Source of the DNA: Paenibacillus alba
GTDB taxonomy: Bacteria > Bacillota > Bacilli > Paenibacillales > NBRC-103111
Length of the DNA: 64,000 nucleotides
Direction: 5' to 3'
Assembly (NCBI RefSeq): GCF_013204855.1
Contig: NZ_JABMKZ010000041.1
Coordinates: 1-64,000, forward strand
Positions 36,201 through 43,680 of this stretch are shown here, piece by piece (within the stretch, counting starts at the first letter, position 1; the number at the start of each line of letters is the position of its first letter). A program made the translations under genes and the position numbers. A model generated the notes under the pieces. That model ran no database searches. It saw only the letters and a list, made by a program, of their open reading frames with translations, and had not been told where the DNA came from.

Positions 36201-36798
36201 AACCTAAGGAACGAAGCAAAACAGTTACTGGAATTTTACGTGTGCGGTCAATACGAACATAGATGATATCTTTCGCATCAGTCTCAAGTTCGAGCCAAGC
36301 TCCACGGTTCGGAATAACGGTTGCGGTGTAAGTTTTTTTGCCGTTTTTATCCACTTTCGTGCTATAATAAACACTGGGTGAACGAACGAGCTGGGAGACG
36401 ATTACACGCTCCGCACCGTTAATAATGAACGTTCCCGTGTCAGTCATGATAGGGAAATCCCCCATGAACACTTCTTGTTCTTTGACCTCGCCGGTTTCCT
36501 TATTAATCAAACGGACTTTGACTCTTAACGGCGCCGCATAGGTTACGTCGCGTTCTTTGGATTCATCAACTGAATACTTAGGATCGCCTAAGCTATAGTC
36601 AATAAACTCCAGTACCAGGTTCCCTGTAAAATCCTGAATCGGAGAGATATCCTGAAACATCTCACGAAGTCCCTCTTCCAAAAACCACTCATACGATTTT
36701 TGCTGGATTTCAATCAGGTTTGGAATGCCCAGCACCTCATTAATTCGTGCATAAGTCCTGCGTTTACGTCGTCCAAATTGAACAAGATGTCCCGCCAA
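33259..36798 (-). CDS. rpoB: DNA-directed RNA polymerase subunit beta
   Basis: This 1179-residue beta subunit aligns closely with B. subtilis RpoB along its whole length. Rifampicin cluster I ([20 protein letters not shown] and the following LSALGPGGL) has the wild-type Gln, Asp, His and Ser, predicting sensitivity. The acidic C-terminal tail (EADDDDE) resembles Bacillaceae-type extensions. It is preceded by a long untranslated leader and its own promoter, separate from rplJL. Confidence 0.99.
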   Translation of the reverse strand: [1179 protein letters not shown]

Positions 36799-37091
36799 CT
36801 TTCATTCACCCCTCAACTCTACTCAATAAATAAAAAGAAAGAAGAAAAACTTCGACCGACGTACACTCAGGACGCCTCCGTTAGTGGAGCCCGTCCGAAT
36901 AAGCGACTGTATGGATGAAGGTTTTTCTCTGTCATCACTAAAACTTTTCCAAATATTTCTTCTCATCCTGTTAGAGTTTCCCAAAATTCAAACATTATAC
37001 GTTATATGTTCAAATTTTATTCATCTCGGACGAAAAAAAGACTTGACATTTTTGTTAACTAAAGACATGTGTCCCATCTTAATACTGACAT
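36799..37091 (-). other. Long structured leader of rpoB
   Basis: About 290 nt separate the predicted rpoB transcription start from its ATG. Near the 3' end, arms at 36843-36853 and 36917-36928 (AGAAAAAC-CTTC with GAAGTTTTTCT on the minus strand) close a domain. It encloses a second stem, GGACGGGCTCC with GGAGGCGTCC (36870-36896). No open reading frame in it is credible. I do not recognise a described RNA family. Confidence 0.5.
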
Positions 37092-37097
37092 TTTTTA

Positions 37098-37126
37098 ATA
37101 ATACCACATCTAAAATGTCAAGTCAA
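37098..37126 (-). promoter_or_regulatory. rpoB promoter (sigma-A)
   Basis: On the minus strand TTGACT (37121-37126) and TATTAT (37098-37103) are 17 bp apart. A further TTGACA starts within the same stretch but has poor spacing to any -10. Confidence 0.7.
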
Positions 37127-37177
37127 ACAAATTCCCGCGATTGTGCGATAAGACGTTCAGCCTGTTGCTTCAGAAGC

Positions 37178-37774
37178 TTACTTCGTTGCTTTGAGGATCT
37201 TATAGCCTTTATCCTTGGAGACTTCAACAACGTCACGATAGAGTGACTCCAGCTTCTTCATCGCCGAAGGAGCGCCTTGTTTCTTTTGAATCACAACCCA
37301 GATGGATCCACCTTCCACTAAGCAATCATAAGCATCTGTGAAAATGCGATGGACCACTTCTTTACCGGCGCGAATCGGAGGATTCGTCAGCACAGCATCA
37401 TAACGCTGATCTTTCACTTGCTCCAGCAGATCGCTTTGGATAATACTCACGTTAGCGATGCCGTTGCGCTTTGCGTTATCCAATGAAAGCTCAATCGCTC
37501 TTTCATTGATGTCGACCATTGTCACATGTCCCTTCGGGCACATCACAGCAGCACTAAGCCCAATGGGTCCATAGCCGCACCCAACATCCAATACTTTGGC
37601 GTCTTCGTTCAATTGCATCGTTTCAATCAGATGCTTACTTCCATAATCGACACCTTTTTTCGAAAAGACGCCCGCATCCGTCAAGAATGTGTACGTCCTG
37701 CCGCGCAGCTCCTCTTGCATGGTGTGAACATCCCGTTTAGCCGTAGGCCGCTGCGTATAATAGTGCTCTGACAC
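37178..37774 (-). CDS. RsmC-like class I SAM-dependent methyltransferase (YbxB)
   Basis: This 198-residue methyltransferase has an SAM-binding motif I VLDVGCGYGPIG (about residues 60-71), VDINERAIELS as motif II, and the N6-adenine/guanine N2-type catalytic motif NPPIRAGK (about 132-139). The family (RsmC-like) methylates guanine in 16S rRNA in E. coli; substrate here is inferred. It occupies the rplL-rpoB gap exactly as B. subtilis ybxB does. AAGGAGGG precedes the ATG. Confidence 0.9.
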   Translation of the reverse strand: MSEHYYTQRPTAKRDVHTMQEELRGRTYTFLTDAGVFSKKGVDYGSKHLIETMQLNEDAKVLDVGCGYGPIGLSAAVMCPKGHVTMVDINERAIELSLDNAKRNGIANVSIIQSDLLEQVKDQRYDAVLTNPPIRAGKEVVHRIFTDAYDCLVEGGSIWVVIQKKQGAPSAMKKLESLYRDVVEVSKDKGYKILKATK

Positions 37775-37865
37775 GTTAAGCTTCCCTCCTTCTTTTTACC
37801 TATAGGAAAATCTAATAACAGAGCGCGTTCCTAAGGCTTTCCTAAGGGTAAAAACTTAGGTTTAA

Positions 37866-37900
37866 AAAAACCCCTTGAAGGCAAGCTTCAAGAGGTTTCC
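37866..37900 (-). terminator. Terminator after rplL
   Basis: On the minus strand AACCTCTTGAAG-CTTGC-CTTCAAGGGGTT is followed by TTTTT. Some read-through into the methyltransferase gene is plausible, as no good promoter is visible behind it. Confidence 0.8.
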
Positions 37901-37913
37901 TAAGGTAAAGAAA

Positions 37914-38279
37914 TTATTTCACTTCTACGGAAGCGCCAGCTTCAGTAAGCTTAGCTTTAACAGCGTCTGCTTCTTCTTGGCTAACTTTTTCTTTAACTGC
38001 TTTTGGAGCTCCGTCAACAAGGTCTTTCGCTTCTTTCAGGCCAAGACCTGTGATTTCGCGAACTACTTTGATTACGTTGATTTTGGAAGCGCCAGCGCTT
38101 GTCAAGATAACGTCAAACTCAGTTTGAGCTTCTTCAACTGCTGCTGCTGCGCCACCGCCAGCTGCTACTGGAGCTGCTGCTGTTACGCCAAACTCTTCTT
38201 CGATTGCTTTAACCAGGTCGTTCAATTCCAAGATTGTCATGCCTTTGATTGCTTCTAGGATCGTTGCATTTGTGCTCAT
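37914..38279 (-). CDS. rplL: 50S ribosomal protein L7/L12
   Basis: This 121-residue stalk protein recruits and activates translational GTPases. It has an N-terminal dimerisation helix, an Ala-rich hinge (AAAPVAAGGGAAAAVEE, about residues 34-50), and a C-terminal domain with KINVIKVVREITGLGLKEAK. It lies 55 bp after rplJ. Confidence 0.98.
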   Translation of the reverse strand: MSTNATILEAIKGMTILELNDLVKAIEEEFGVTAAAPVAAGGGAAAAVEEAQTEFDVILTSAGASKINVIKVVREITGLGLKEAKDLVDGAPKAVKEKVSQEEADAVKAKLTEAGASVEVK

Positions 38280-38334
38280 GGTTAAACCTCCATTATCATT
38301 TCATATATTTTGTGGTTGTTGTTGTAAAACAAAA

Positions 38335-38844
38335 TTAAGCTTGACCTTCAGCTTCTTTTTTCTCAGCAACTGCTTTAACAGCAAGTGCAAAGTTACGAAC
38401 TGGAGCTTGAAGAACGCTAAGCAACATGGAGAGAAGACCATCTCTGGATGGAAGTTCTGCAAGTGCTTTGATTTGATCGTATCCAACTACGCGGCCTTCG
38501 ACCACGCCACCTTTTACGCTCAATTGATCATTCTTTTTCGCAAATTCAGTCAAGATTTTCGCTGGAGCAACTAGATCGTCTTTGCTGAAAGCAATAGCAG
38601 TTGGACCTGTTAGGTATTCATCCAATGCGCTTAGCTCAGCATTTGCCGATGCGCGTCTAGCCAACGAGTTCTTGAGAACTACGAATTCAATACCAGCTTC
38701 GCGCAAGGTTTTACGCAACTGTGTTACTTGAGCTACGTTTAAACCGCGGTAGTCAGCGATGATTGTAGAAGCACTAGCTTTAAACTTTTCAGTTACTTCA
38801 GCTACTGCTTGTTCTTTCTCTGCAAGAATTTTCGCGTTTGCCAT
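38335..38844 (-). CDS. rplJ: 50S ribosomal protein L10
   Basis: This 169-residue stalk base protein has the N-terminal rRNA-binding domain (FKASASTIIADYRGLNVAQV, VLKNSLARRA) and a C-terminal helix that binds L12 dimers. The ATG at 38844 is chosen because GAGGTG lies upstream; the GTG at 38856 is part of it. Expression is likely autoregulated by the L10(L12)4 complex through the leader upstream. Confidence 0.98.
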   Translation of the reverse strand: MANAKILAEKEQAVAEVTEKFKASASTIIADYRGLNVAQVTQLRKTLREAGIEFVVLKNSLARRASANAELSALDEYLTGPTAIAFSKDDLVAPAKILTEFAKKNDQLSVKGGVVEGRVVGYDQIKALAELPSRDGLLSMLLSVLQAPVRNFALAVKAVAEKKEAEGQA

Positions 38845-38924
38845 AGTACACCTCACTTCTTATGCATTTATCTTTCAAGATCGCAAACAGTAGGAGCATC
38901 AGCATTCCTTATATAATAAGAAAT

Positions 38925-39068
38925 GCCTTCGTAGACGCTACGAAGGCATGATGTGTTCACTTTTTCCCTGATGTACAAAGAAATCGCTATATATATCATA
39001 ACACCTCGGTAGGAAATTAAGCCCGGTGGCACCTACTGTCTACGGTTTGCATATTCATTTTTAGGACC
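38925..39068 (-). ncRNA. L10 leader (ribosomal protein autoregulatory RNA)
   Basis: On the minus strand the leader has the conserved L10-binding pattern AAACCGTAGACAGTAGGTG ... TTAATTTCCTACCGAGG. It is followed by a 12-bp terminator-like hairpin at 38925-38951 (ATGCCTTCGTAG / CTACGAAGGCAT) and a U-rich tract. This agrees with the L10 leader known before rplJ in Bacillus and other bacteria. Confidence 0.85.
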
Positions 39069-39074
39069 TTTGAT

Positions 39075-39103
39075 AGAGTATCATGCCCAGCAACCGAAGT
39101 CAA
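39075..39103 (-). promoter_or_regulatory. rplJ-rplL promoter (sigma-A, extended -10)
   Basis: On the minus strand TTGACT (39098-39103) and TGATACTCT (extended -10, hexamer 39075-39080) are 17 bp apart, in the short gap after rplA. Confidence 0.6.
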
Positions 39104-39117
39104 CTGGAAGCTTCTAC

Positions 39118-39810
39118 TTATCTGAAGGACGACAGGTTCACACGAACACTAGGGCCCATAGTCGAAGATACAGCAATGTTCTTCAGGTAAACACCTTTAG
39201 CCGCTGCTGGTTTCGCTCTAACAAGCGCATCAACCAATGCTTTGAAGTTTTCGTTCAACTTGTCTGCATCGAAAGATACTTTACCAAGTGGAGCATGAAT
39301 TTGTCCTGCTTTATCAAGACGGTATTCGATTTTACCAGCTTTGATCTCCTGAACAGCTTTGGTAACGTCGAAAGTAACTGTTCCTGCTTTAGGGTTTGGC
39401 ATTAAACCTTTACCCCCGAGGATACGACCCAGTTTACCCACTTCGCTCATCATGTCTGGAGTAGCTACGCAAACGTCAAATTCGAACCAACCTTGTTGAA
39501 TTTTGTTGATCATGTCAGCATCACCAACAAAATCTGCACCAGCTGCTTCAGCTTCTTTCGCTTTCTCGCCTTTGGCAAATACGAGTACACGTTTTGTTTT
39601 ACCAGTACCGTGTGGAAGTACAACGACACCACGAACAGCCTGATCTTGTTTTCTTGGGTCAACACCCAGACGAACTGCAACATCTACAGTTTCATCGAAT
39701 TTAGCAGGAGCTGTTTTCTTAACAAGCTCGATTGCTTCTGATGGATCATACAAGGTTTCAGCATTTACAAGCTGAGATACCTCGCGGTATTTTTTACCGT
39801 GTTTAGGCAT
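39118..39810 (-). CDS. rplA: 50S ribosomal protein L1
   Basis: This 230-residue L1 forms the mobile stalk at the E site. Typical stretches are VRLGVDPRKQDQAVRG (about residues 43-58), LGRILGGKGLMPNPKAGTV and the C-terminal SSTMGPSVRVN. The ATG at 39810 has GGAGG upstream; a frame reaching 39888 would cross the intergenic leader and is rejected. L1 autoregulation at the rplK-rplA gap is known in other bacteria. Confidence 0.98.
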   Translation of the reverse strand: MPKHGKKYREVSQLVNAETLYDPSEAIELVKKTAPAKFDETVDVAVRLGVDPRKQDQAVRGVVVLPHGTGKTKRVLVFAKGEKAKEAEAAGADFVGDADMINKIQQGWFEFDVCVATPDMMSEVGKLGRILGGKGLMPNPKAGTVTFDVTKAVQEIKAGKIEYRLDKAGQIHAPLGKVSFDADKLNENFKALVDALVRAKPAAAKGVYLKNIAVSSTMGPSVRVNLSSFR

Positions 39811-39931
39811 AATGATATTCCTCCTTAGTGGTATTAGCGGATAATCCTCCCACCGAGCGGCTGAAGAGTTCCCTCGAAGAAAACTCACTTCGCAAGCGAT
39901 TGCTTAACGGTTAACCGCATTCCTTGCGGAA
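39811..39931 (-). other. rplK-rplA intergenic leader (121 nt)
   Basis: The minus strand contains TTCCGCAAGGAATGCGG-type pairing and GGAGGATTATCC shortly before the rplA Shine-Dalgarno. It could hold an L1-binding element, but I could not match a consensus. No promoter is evident. Confidence 0.25.
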
Positions 39932-40357
39932 TTAATCTTCGATAGTGATTCCCATGCTGCGAGCAGTACCTTCGACCATACGCATTGCAGCCTCAACGGA
40001 TGCAGCATTCAAGTCAGGCATTTTTTGTTCAGCGATTTCGCGAACTTTTGCACGTTTCACAGTTGCAACTTTCTTTTTGTTTGGTTCACCGGATCCTTTT
40101 TCGATACCAGCAACGACGCGAAGAAGAACTGCAGCCGGAGGCGTTTTAGTGATGAATGTAAAGGAGCGATCCTCGAATACTGTGATTTCAACTGGAATGA
40201 TAAGACCAACTTGATCAGCAGTACGAGCGTTAAACTCTTTACAGAAAGCCATGATGTTCACACCTGCTTGACCCAATGCTGGACCGATCGGTGGTGCTGG
40301 ATTTGCTTTCGCAGCTTGAACTTGAAGCTTCACGATTTTGATAACCTTTTTTGCCAT
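39932..40357 (-). CDS. rplK: 50S ribosomal protein L11
   Basis: This 141-residue GTPase-centre protein binds 23S helices 43/44 and is needed for RelA-type stringent sensing. The Pro-rich N-terminal switch region QAAKANPAPPIGPALGQAGV is where thiostrepton changes map; it looks wild-type. The ATG at 40357 has GGAGGTG upstream. It lies 102 bp after nusG, with an 8-bp hairpin (AGGTCTAT/ATAGACCT) in the gap. Confidence 0.98.
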   Translation of the reverse strand: MAKKVIKIVKLQVQAAKANPAPPIGPALGQAGVNIMAFCKEFNARTADQVGLIIPVEITVFEDRSFTFITKTPPAAVLLRVVAGIEKGSGEPNKKKVATVKRAKVREIAEQKMPDLNAASVEAAMRMVEGTARSMGITIED

Positions 40358-40459
40358 GATAGACACCTCCTTGCATTTAATATGGAATCTGGTGCGATCC
40401 CACTAACGAAGGTCTATCCCGAGGAATAGACCTGGCAGAAACCCTTGGTTGTCTTTGTT

Positions 40460-40993
40460 TTATAGCTTTTCCACTTGGTCGAAATCGAGCTCAAGCGGGG
40501 TTTCTCTACCAAACATGTTGACATGCACCTTAAGTTTACCCTTGTCAGCCACAATTTCTTCAACAGATCCAACAAAGTTTGCGAAAGGTCCCACCTTGAC
40601 GCGTACGGTTTCTTTGAGTTCGAAGTCGATAATCTCCTTCGGCTCTTCCATCCCCATATGCTTCAAAATAGATTCAACTTCCTCAGGTAATAATGCAGTC
40701 GGTTTAGAGCCGGATCCTGTAGAACCTACGAATCCAGTCACTCCTGGCGTATTACGCACTACGTACCAAGAGTCGTCCGTTTGAATCATTTCGACGAGGA
40801 CATATCCTGGGTAAACTTTGCGCATGACGACTTTTTTCTTGCCGTCTTTGTTTACCAATTCTTCTTCCATGGGCACAAGCACACGGAAGATCTTGTCCGT
40901 CATTTCCATAGATTCTACACGTTTCTCTAGGTTGGCTTTCACTTTGTTCTCATACCCTGAATAGGTATGTACGACGTACCATCTTTTTTCCAT
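40460..40993 (-). CDS. nusG: Transcription termination/antitermination factor NusG
   Basis: This 177-residue NusG has an N-terminal NGN domain starting MEKRWYVVHTYSGYENKVKA with the PGYVLVEM core, and a C-terminal KOW domain (VRVKVGPFANFVGSVEEI). It links RNA polymerase pausing and elongation to translation. The ATG at 40993 has AGGTGA upstream. The order rpmG-secE-nusG-rplKA is that of B. subtilis. Confidence 0.98.
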   Translation of the reverse strand: MEKRWYVVHTYSGYENKVKANLEKRVESMEMTDKIFRVLVPMEEELVNKDGKKKVVMRKVYPGYVLVEMIQTDDSWYVVRNTPGVTGFVGSTGSGSKPTALLPEEVESILKHMGMEEPKEIIDFELKETVRVKVGPFANFVGSVEEIVADKGKLKVHVNMFGRETPLELDFDQVEKL

Positions 40994-41017
40994 GAATAAA
41001 TTCACCTATAGTCCTGT

Positions 41018-41230
41018 TTATTTAAAAACAAGGCGCAGCAACTCAGAAATTCCTAGATCAAGCACAAAAAAATAAATAGCAACAAAAGCTACGGTACCAA
41101 TAACGACAAGCGTATAGGTAGTCATCTCTTTGCGACTTGGCCACTTGACCTTTTTGAGTTCTGTCCAACTGTCGGTGAAGAAGGAAAAAGTGGATCCGAA
41201 GCTTTGTCTCATTCTAGCCAAGAACGCCAC
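41018..41230 (-). CDS. secE: Preprotein translocase subunit SecE
   Basis: This 70-residue single-spanning SecE is the Gram-positive short form. The amphipathic region carries the conserved WTELKKVKWPSRKEM motif (about residues 22-36), followed by one transmembrane helix (about 39-60). It forms the channel with SecY. Confidence 0.97.
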   Translation of the reverse strand: MAFLARMRQSFGSTFSFFTDSWTELKKVKWPSRKEMTTYTLVVIGTVAFVAIYFFVLDLGISELLRLVFK

Positions 41231-41249
41231 AAACTACACCTCCAAAGAA

Positions 41250-41399
41250 CTACCTAGTCTCGCGATGAGCAGTATGTTCATTGCAAAATTTGCAATATTT
41301 CTTCAACTCAATACGGTCGGGATTGTTGCGCTTATTTTTAGTGGATGCATAGTTTCTTTGTTTGCAATTTGTGCACGCTAATGTGATGATGACCCGCAT
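41250..41399 (-). CDS. rpmG: 50S ribosomal protein L33 (zinc-binding form)
   Basis: This 49-residue L33 begins MRVIITLACTNCKQRNY and has a second CKFC pair, giving the C+ zinc ribbon CxxC...CxxC. It ends HTAHRETR. AGGAGG lies upstream. It is the first gene of the rpmG-secE-nusG-rplKA transcript. Confidence 0.96.
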   Translation of the reverse strand: MRVIITLACTNCKQRNYASTKNKRNNPDRIELKKYCKFCNEHTAHRETR

Positions 41400-41483
41400 G
41401 ATGTACACCTCCTACAGACACGTTCTAATTAAAGCCCTTCGAAGCGCGTCAAAAAGAAAGCGACTTTTAGGGCTACCTGAAAT

Positions 41484-41513
41484 ACTTTATCACAATCCGT
41501 GATAGAGTGTCAA
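41484..41513 (-). promoter_or_regulatory. rpmG-secE-nusG promoter (sigma-A)
   Basis: On the minus strand TTGACA (41508-41513) and TAAAGT (41484-41489) are 18 bp apart. A TGA before the -10 gives an extended -10 element. Confidence 0.7.
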
Positions 41514-41586
41514 GGCTCAAGTCTCACAAAAGCGAGAGTATCAACAGTATAGACTCTCCTGCGAATTGTTAAACATCCGCGCAAAG

Positions 41587-41620
41587 AAAAATACCCGCGC
41601 AGTTGTAGCAGCACGGGTAC
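41587..41620 (-). terminator. Terminator after sigH
   Basis: On the minus strand TACCCGTGC...GCGCGGGTA is followed by TTTTTC. Confidence 0.85.
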
Positions 41621-41623
41621 AAT

Positions 41624-42268
41624 TTATAAATCTCTGACTTCCAGATATCTTTCCAACTTGCGTTTGACGCGTTGAAGAGCATTATCAATAGACTTCACAT
41701 GTCGATCAAGATCAACAGCAATCTCTTGGTAGGATCTACCGTCAAGATAAAGCATCAGTACTCTGCGCTCTAAGTCGCTTAATATCTCTCCCATTTTATC
41801 TTCAAGGCCCGTAAACTCCTCTTGATTAATCACGAGCTCCTCAGGATCTGTCACCCGGGAACCACTAATAACGTCAAGCAAGGTACGATCAGAATCTTCA
41901 TCATAGATAGGCTTGTCCAGTGAAACATAGGAATTAAGAGGAATGTGCTTCTGACGCGTTGCTGTCTTGATGGCCGTGATGATCTGTCTCGTGATGCACA
42001 GTTCAGCAAAGGCTTTGAATGAAGCAAGCTTGTCTCCTCGGAAGTCGCGAATAGATTTGTATAAACCTATCATGCCTTCCTGCACAATGTCTTCTCGGTC
42101 TGCACCTATCAAAAAATAAGAACGTGCTTTGGCACGTACGAAATTCTTATATTTATTGATAAGGTATTCCAACGCTTCGCTATTGCCTTCACGGACTGCT
42201 TCGACGATGTCTTCATCTGGCTTGAGGTCATAATCATACATTCTCAGTTCTTTGAGGTCGACACTCAC
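41624..42268 (-). CDS. sigH: RNA polymerase sigma-H factor (SigH/Spo0H)
   Basis: This 214-residue sigma-70-family factor drives early stationary and sporulation genes. Region 2 has NKYKNFVRAKARSYFLIG and REDIVQEGMIGLYKSIRDFR. Region 4 has YLDGRSYQEIAVDLDRHVKS, closely matching B. subtilis SigH. The GTG at 42268 is chosen, with GGAGGG 7 bases upstream; earlier TTG codons overlap that site. It sits between rae1 and rpmG as in B. subtilis. Confidence 0.95.
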   Translation of the reverse strand: MSVDLKELRMYDYDLKPDEDIVEAVREGNSEALEYLINKYKNFVRAKARSYFLIGADREDIVQEGMIGLYKSIRDFRGDKLASFKAFAELCITRQIITAIKTATRQKHIPLNSYVSLDKPIYDEDSDRTLLDVISGSRVTDPEELVINQEEFTGLEDKMGEILSDLERRVLMLYLDGRSYQEIAVDLDRHVKSIDNALQRVKRKLERYLEVRDL

Positions 42269-42323
42269 CAACAATCCCTCCGGCCTGCAGGACTACCCAG
42301 ATTCTCTATAAAAGTTTAGGTTA

Positions 42324-42353
42324 AGTATACATGATGAAATCTCACACCGTCAA
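42324..42353 (-). promoter_or_regulatory. sigH promoter (sigma-A)
   Basis: On the minus strand TTGACG (42348-42353) and TATACT (42324-42329) are 18 bp apart, within the 120-bp gap after the yacP-type gene. Confidence 0.65.
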
Positions 42354-42388
42354 CGGGGAACCGCACCATTTCTAGCATTTGGAGGATT

Positions 42389-42901
42389 TCACTCGCCTCT
42401 TCGCCAGCGTTCGAACTGCGCTTTAAGCTCACTGCTCAGCTTTCCTTCGAACGGATTGCGTTTCGTTGATGTTTCCGGATGAATGCGTTCTCGCACTTCT
42501 TTGCGGTTCTGCTTGATTTTGACCAGCAATTCACCGGCAGGCAAACGAAGAGCGCCTTTGCCGAAAATCACGTGCTGCTCAATCATATCCGATGTTGCGA
42601 CATAGATTTGCTTGCGGCGGCCCATCAAATTCGTGACCAAACGCTCGATTCGTTCATCTGCCGTTTCCTTCTCTTTGGTGTAGAGGACAATCAATTTGCT
42701 TTGCACATACTTCTTCCCTAACCCCGGCACCATATAAGCATCAAAAACAAGGTAGACCTTCATCCCGGAGTAGGATTGATATTCCGCCAGCATATGGATC
42801 AATTTATCCCGAGCGCCTTCCAGATCCGTATCCTTCAGTTTACTGAGTTCCGGCCAAGCTCCAATGATATTGTAGCCATCTACAATTAGAAACTCTTCCA
42901 T
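42389..42901 (-). CDS. rae1: Ribosome-associated endoribonuclease Rae1 (YacP)
   Basis: This 170-residue NYN-domain (PIN-like) nuclease has an N-terminal acidic motif FLIVDGYNIIGAW, central KETADERIERL and ATSDMIEQHVIF motifs. B. subtilis Rae1 cleaves certain mRNAs in the ribosomal A site. A basic tail ends KAQFERWRRGE. It lies 5 bp after rlmB in the B. subtilis order. Confidence 0.93.
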   Translation of the reverse strand: MEEFLIVDGYNIIGAWPELSKLKDTDLEGARDKLIHMLAEYQSYSGMKVYLVFDAYMVPGLGKKYVQSKLIVLYTKEKETADERIERLVTNLMGRRKQIYVATSDMIEQHVIFGKGALRLPAGELLVKIKQNRKEVRERIHPETSTKRNPFEGKLSSELKAQFERWRRGE

Positions 42902-42906
42902 CCCAT

Positions 42907-43653
42907 TTAACTCTGTTTACGCTGTCGTACCACTTCGTACATCAACACACCCGCAGCAACGGATGCATTCAAAGAATTCACATGTCCCGCCATCGGCAGC
43001 TTGACCAAGAAGTCGCACTTTTCCTTAATTAATCGGCCAACGCCTTTGCCTTCATTCCCAATAACGAGTGCAATAGGCATGTTGAAATTAGCTCGATAGA
43101 CATCCTGTGCGGCAGATACGTCCGTTCCTGCTACCCAAACACCTTGTTCTTTCAATTTCTCGATCGTCTGTGCGATATTCGTCACGCGTGCGACCGGTAC
43201 GTATTCAACAGCCCCCGCGGAAGTTTTGGAAACTGTGGCCGTGAGCCCCACCGAACGGCGTTTGGGAATAATCACGCCATGAACCCCTGTACAATCAGCC
43301 GTCCGCAAAATAGAACCCAGGTTATGCGGATCCTCAATCTCATCCAAAATCAAAATAAACGGCTCTTGCCCCAGTTCCTTGGCTTTCGCCAGAATGTCTT
43401 CAACCTCCACATAAGCATAGGCCGCCACTTGCGCTACAACACCTTGGTGCTGCAGCCCTTCCGCCATTTGGTCAAGCTTCCGTTTGTCCGTGAATTGCAC
43501 TAGAATCCCTAAATTTTTGGCTTCTGCCACAATCGGGCCAGCGAACTGCTTCTGAGCATTCTCCGCTATCCATATTTTATTAATCGTCCGGCCTGCACGA
43601 ATCGCTTCTAACACGGAGTGCTTGCCGCCAATATACTCCTGATCTTCTTCCAT
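42907..43653 (-). CDS. rlmB: 23S rRNA (guanosine-2'-O-)-methyltransferase RlmB (TrmH family)
   Basis: This 248-residue SPOUT enzyme has an N-terminal substrate-binding domain (YIGGKHSVLEAIRAG) and the trefoil-knot motifs LDEIEDPHNLGSILRTAD, ALVIGNEGKGV and KLPMAGHVNSLNASVA, the AdoMet-binding loops. RlmB methylates G2251 in E. coli; B. subtilis YacO is the counterpart. It lies 27 bp after mrnC. Confidence 0.93.
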   Translation of the reverse strand: MEEDQEYIGGKHSVLEAIRAGRTINKIWIAENAQKQFAGPIVAEAKNLGILVQFTDKRKLDQMAEGLQHQGVVAQVAAYAYVEVEDILAKAKELGQEPFILILDEIEDPHNLGSILRTADCTGVHGVIIPKRRSVGLTATVSKTSAGAVEYVPVARVTNIAQTIEKLKEQGVWVAGTDVSAAQDVYRANFNMPIALVIGNEGKGVGRLIKEKCDFLVKLPMAGHVNSLNASVAAGVLMYEVVRQRKQS

Positions 43654-43680
43654 TCTCTTTCTTCCTCCTAGACGTTTCGC

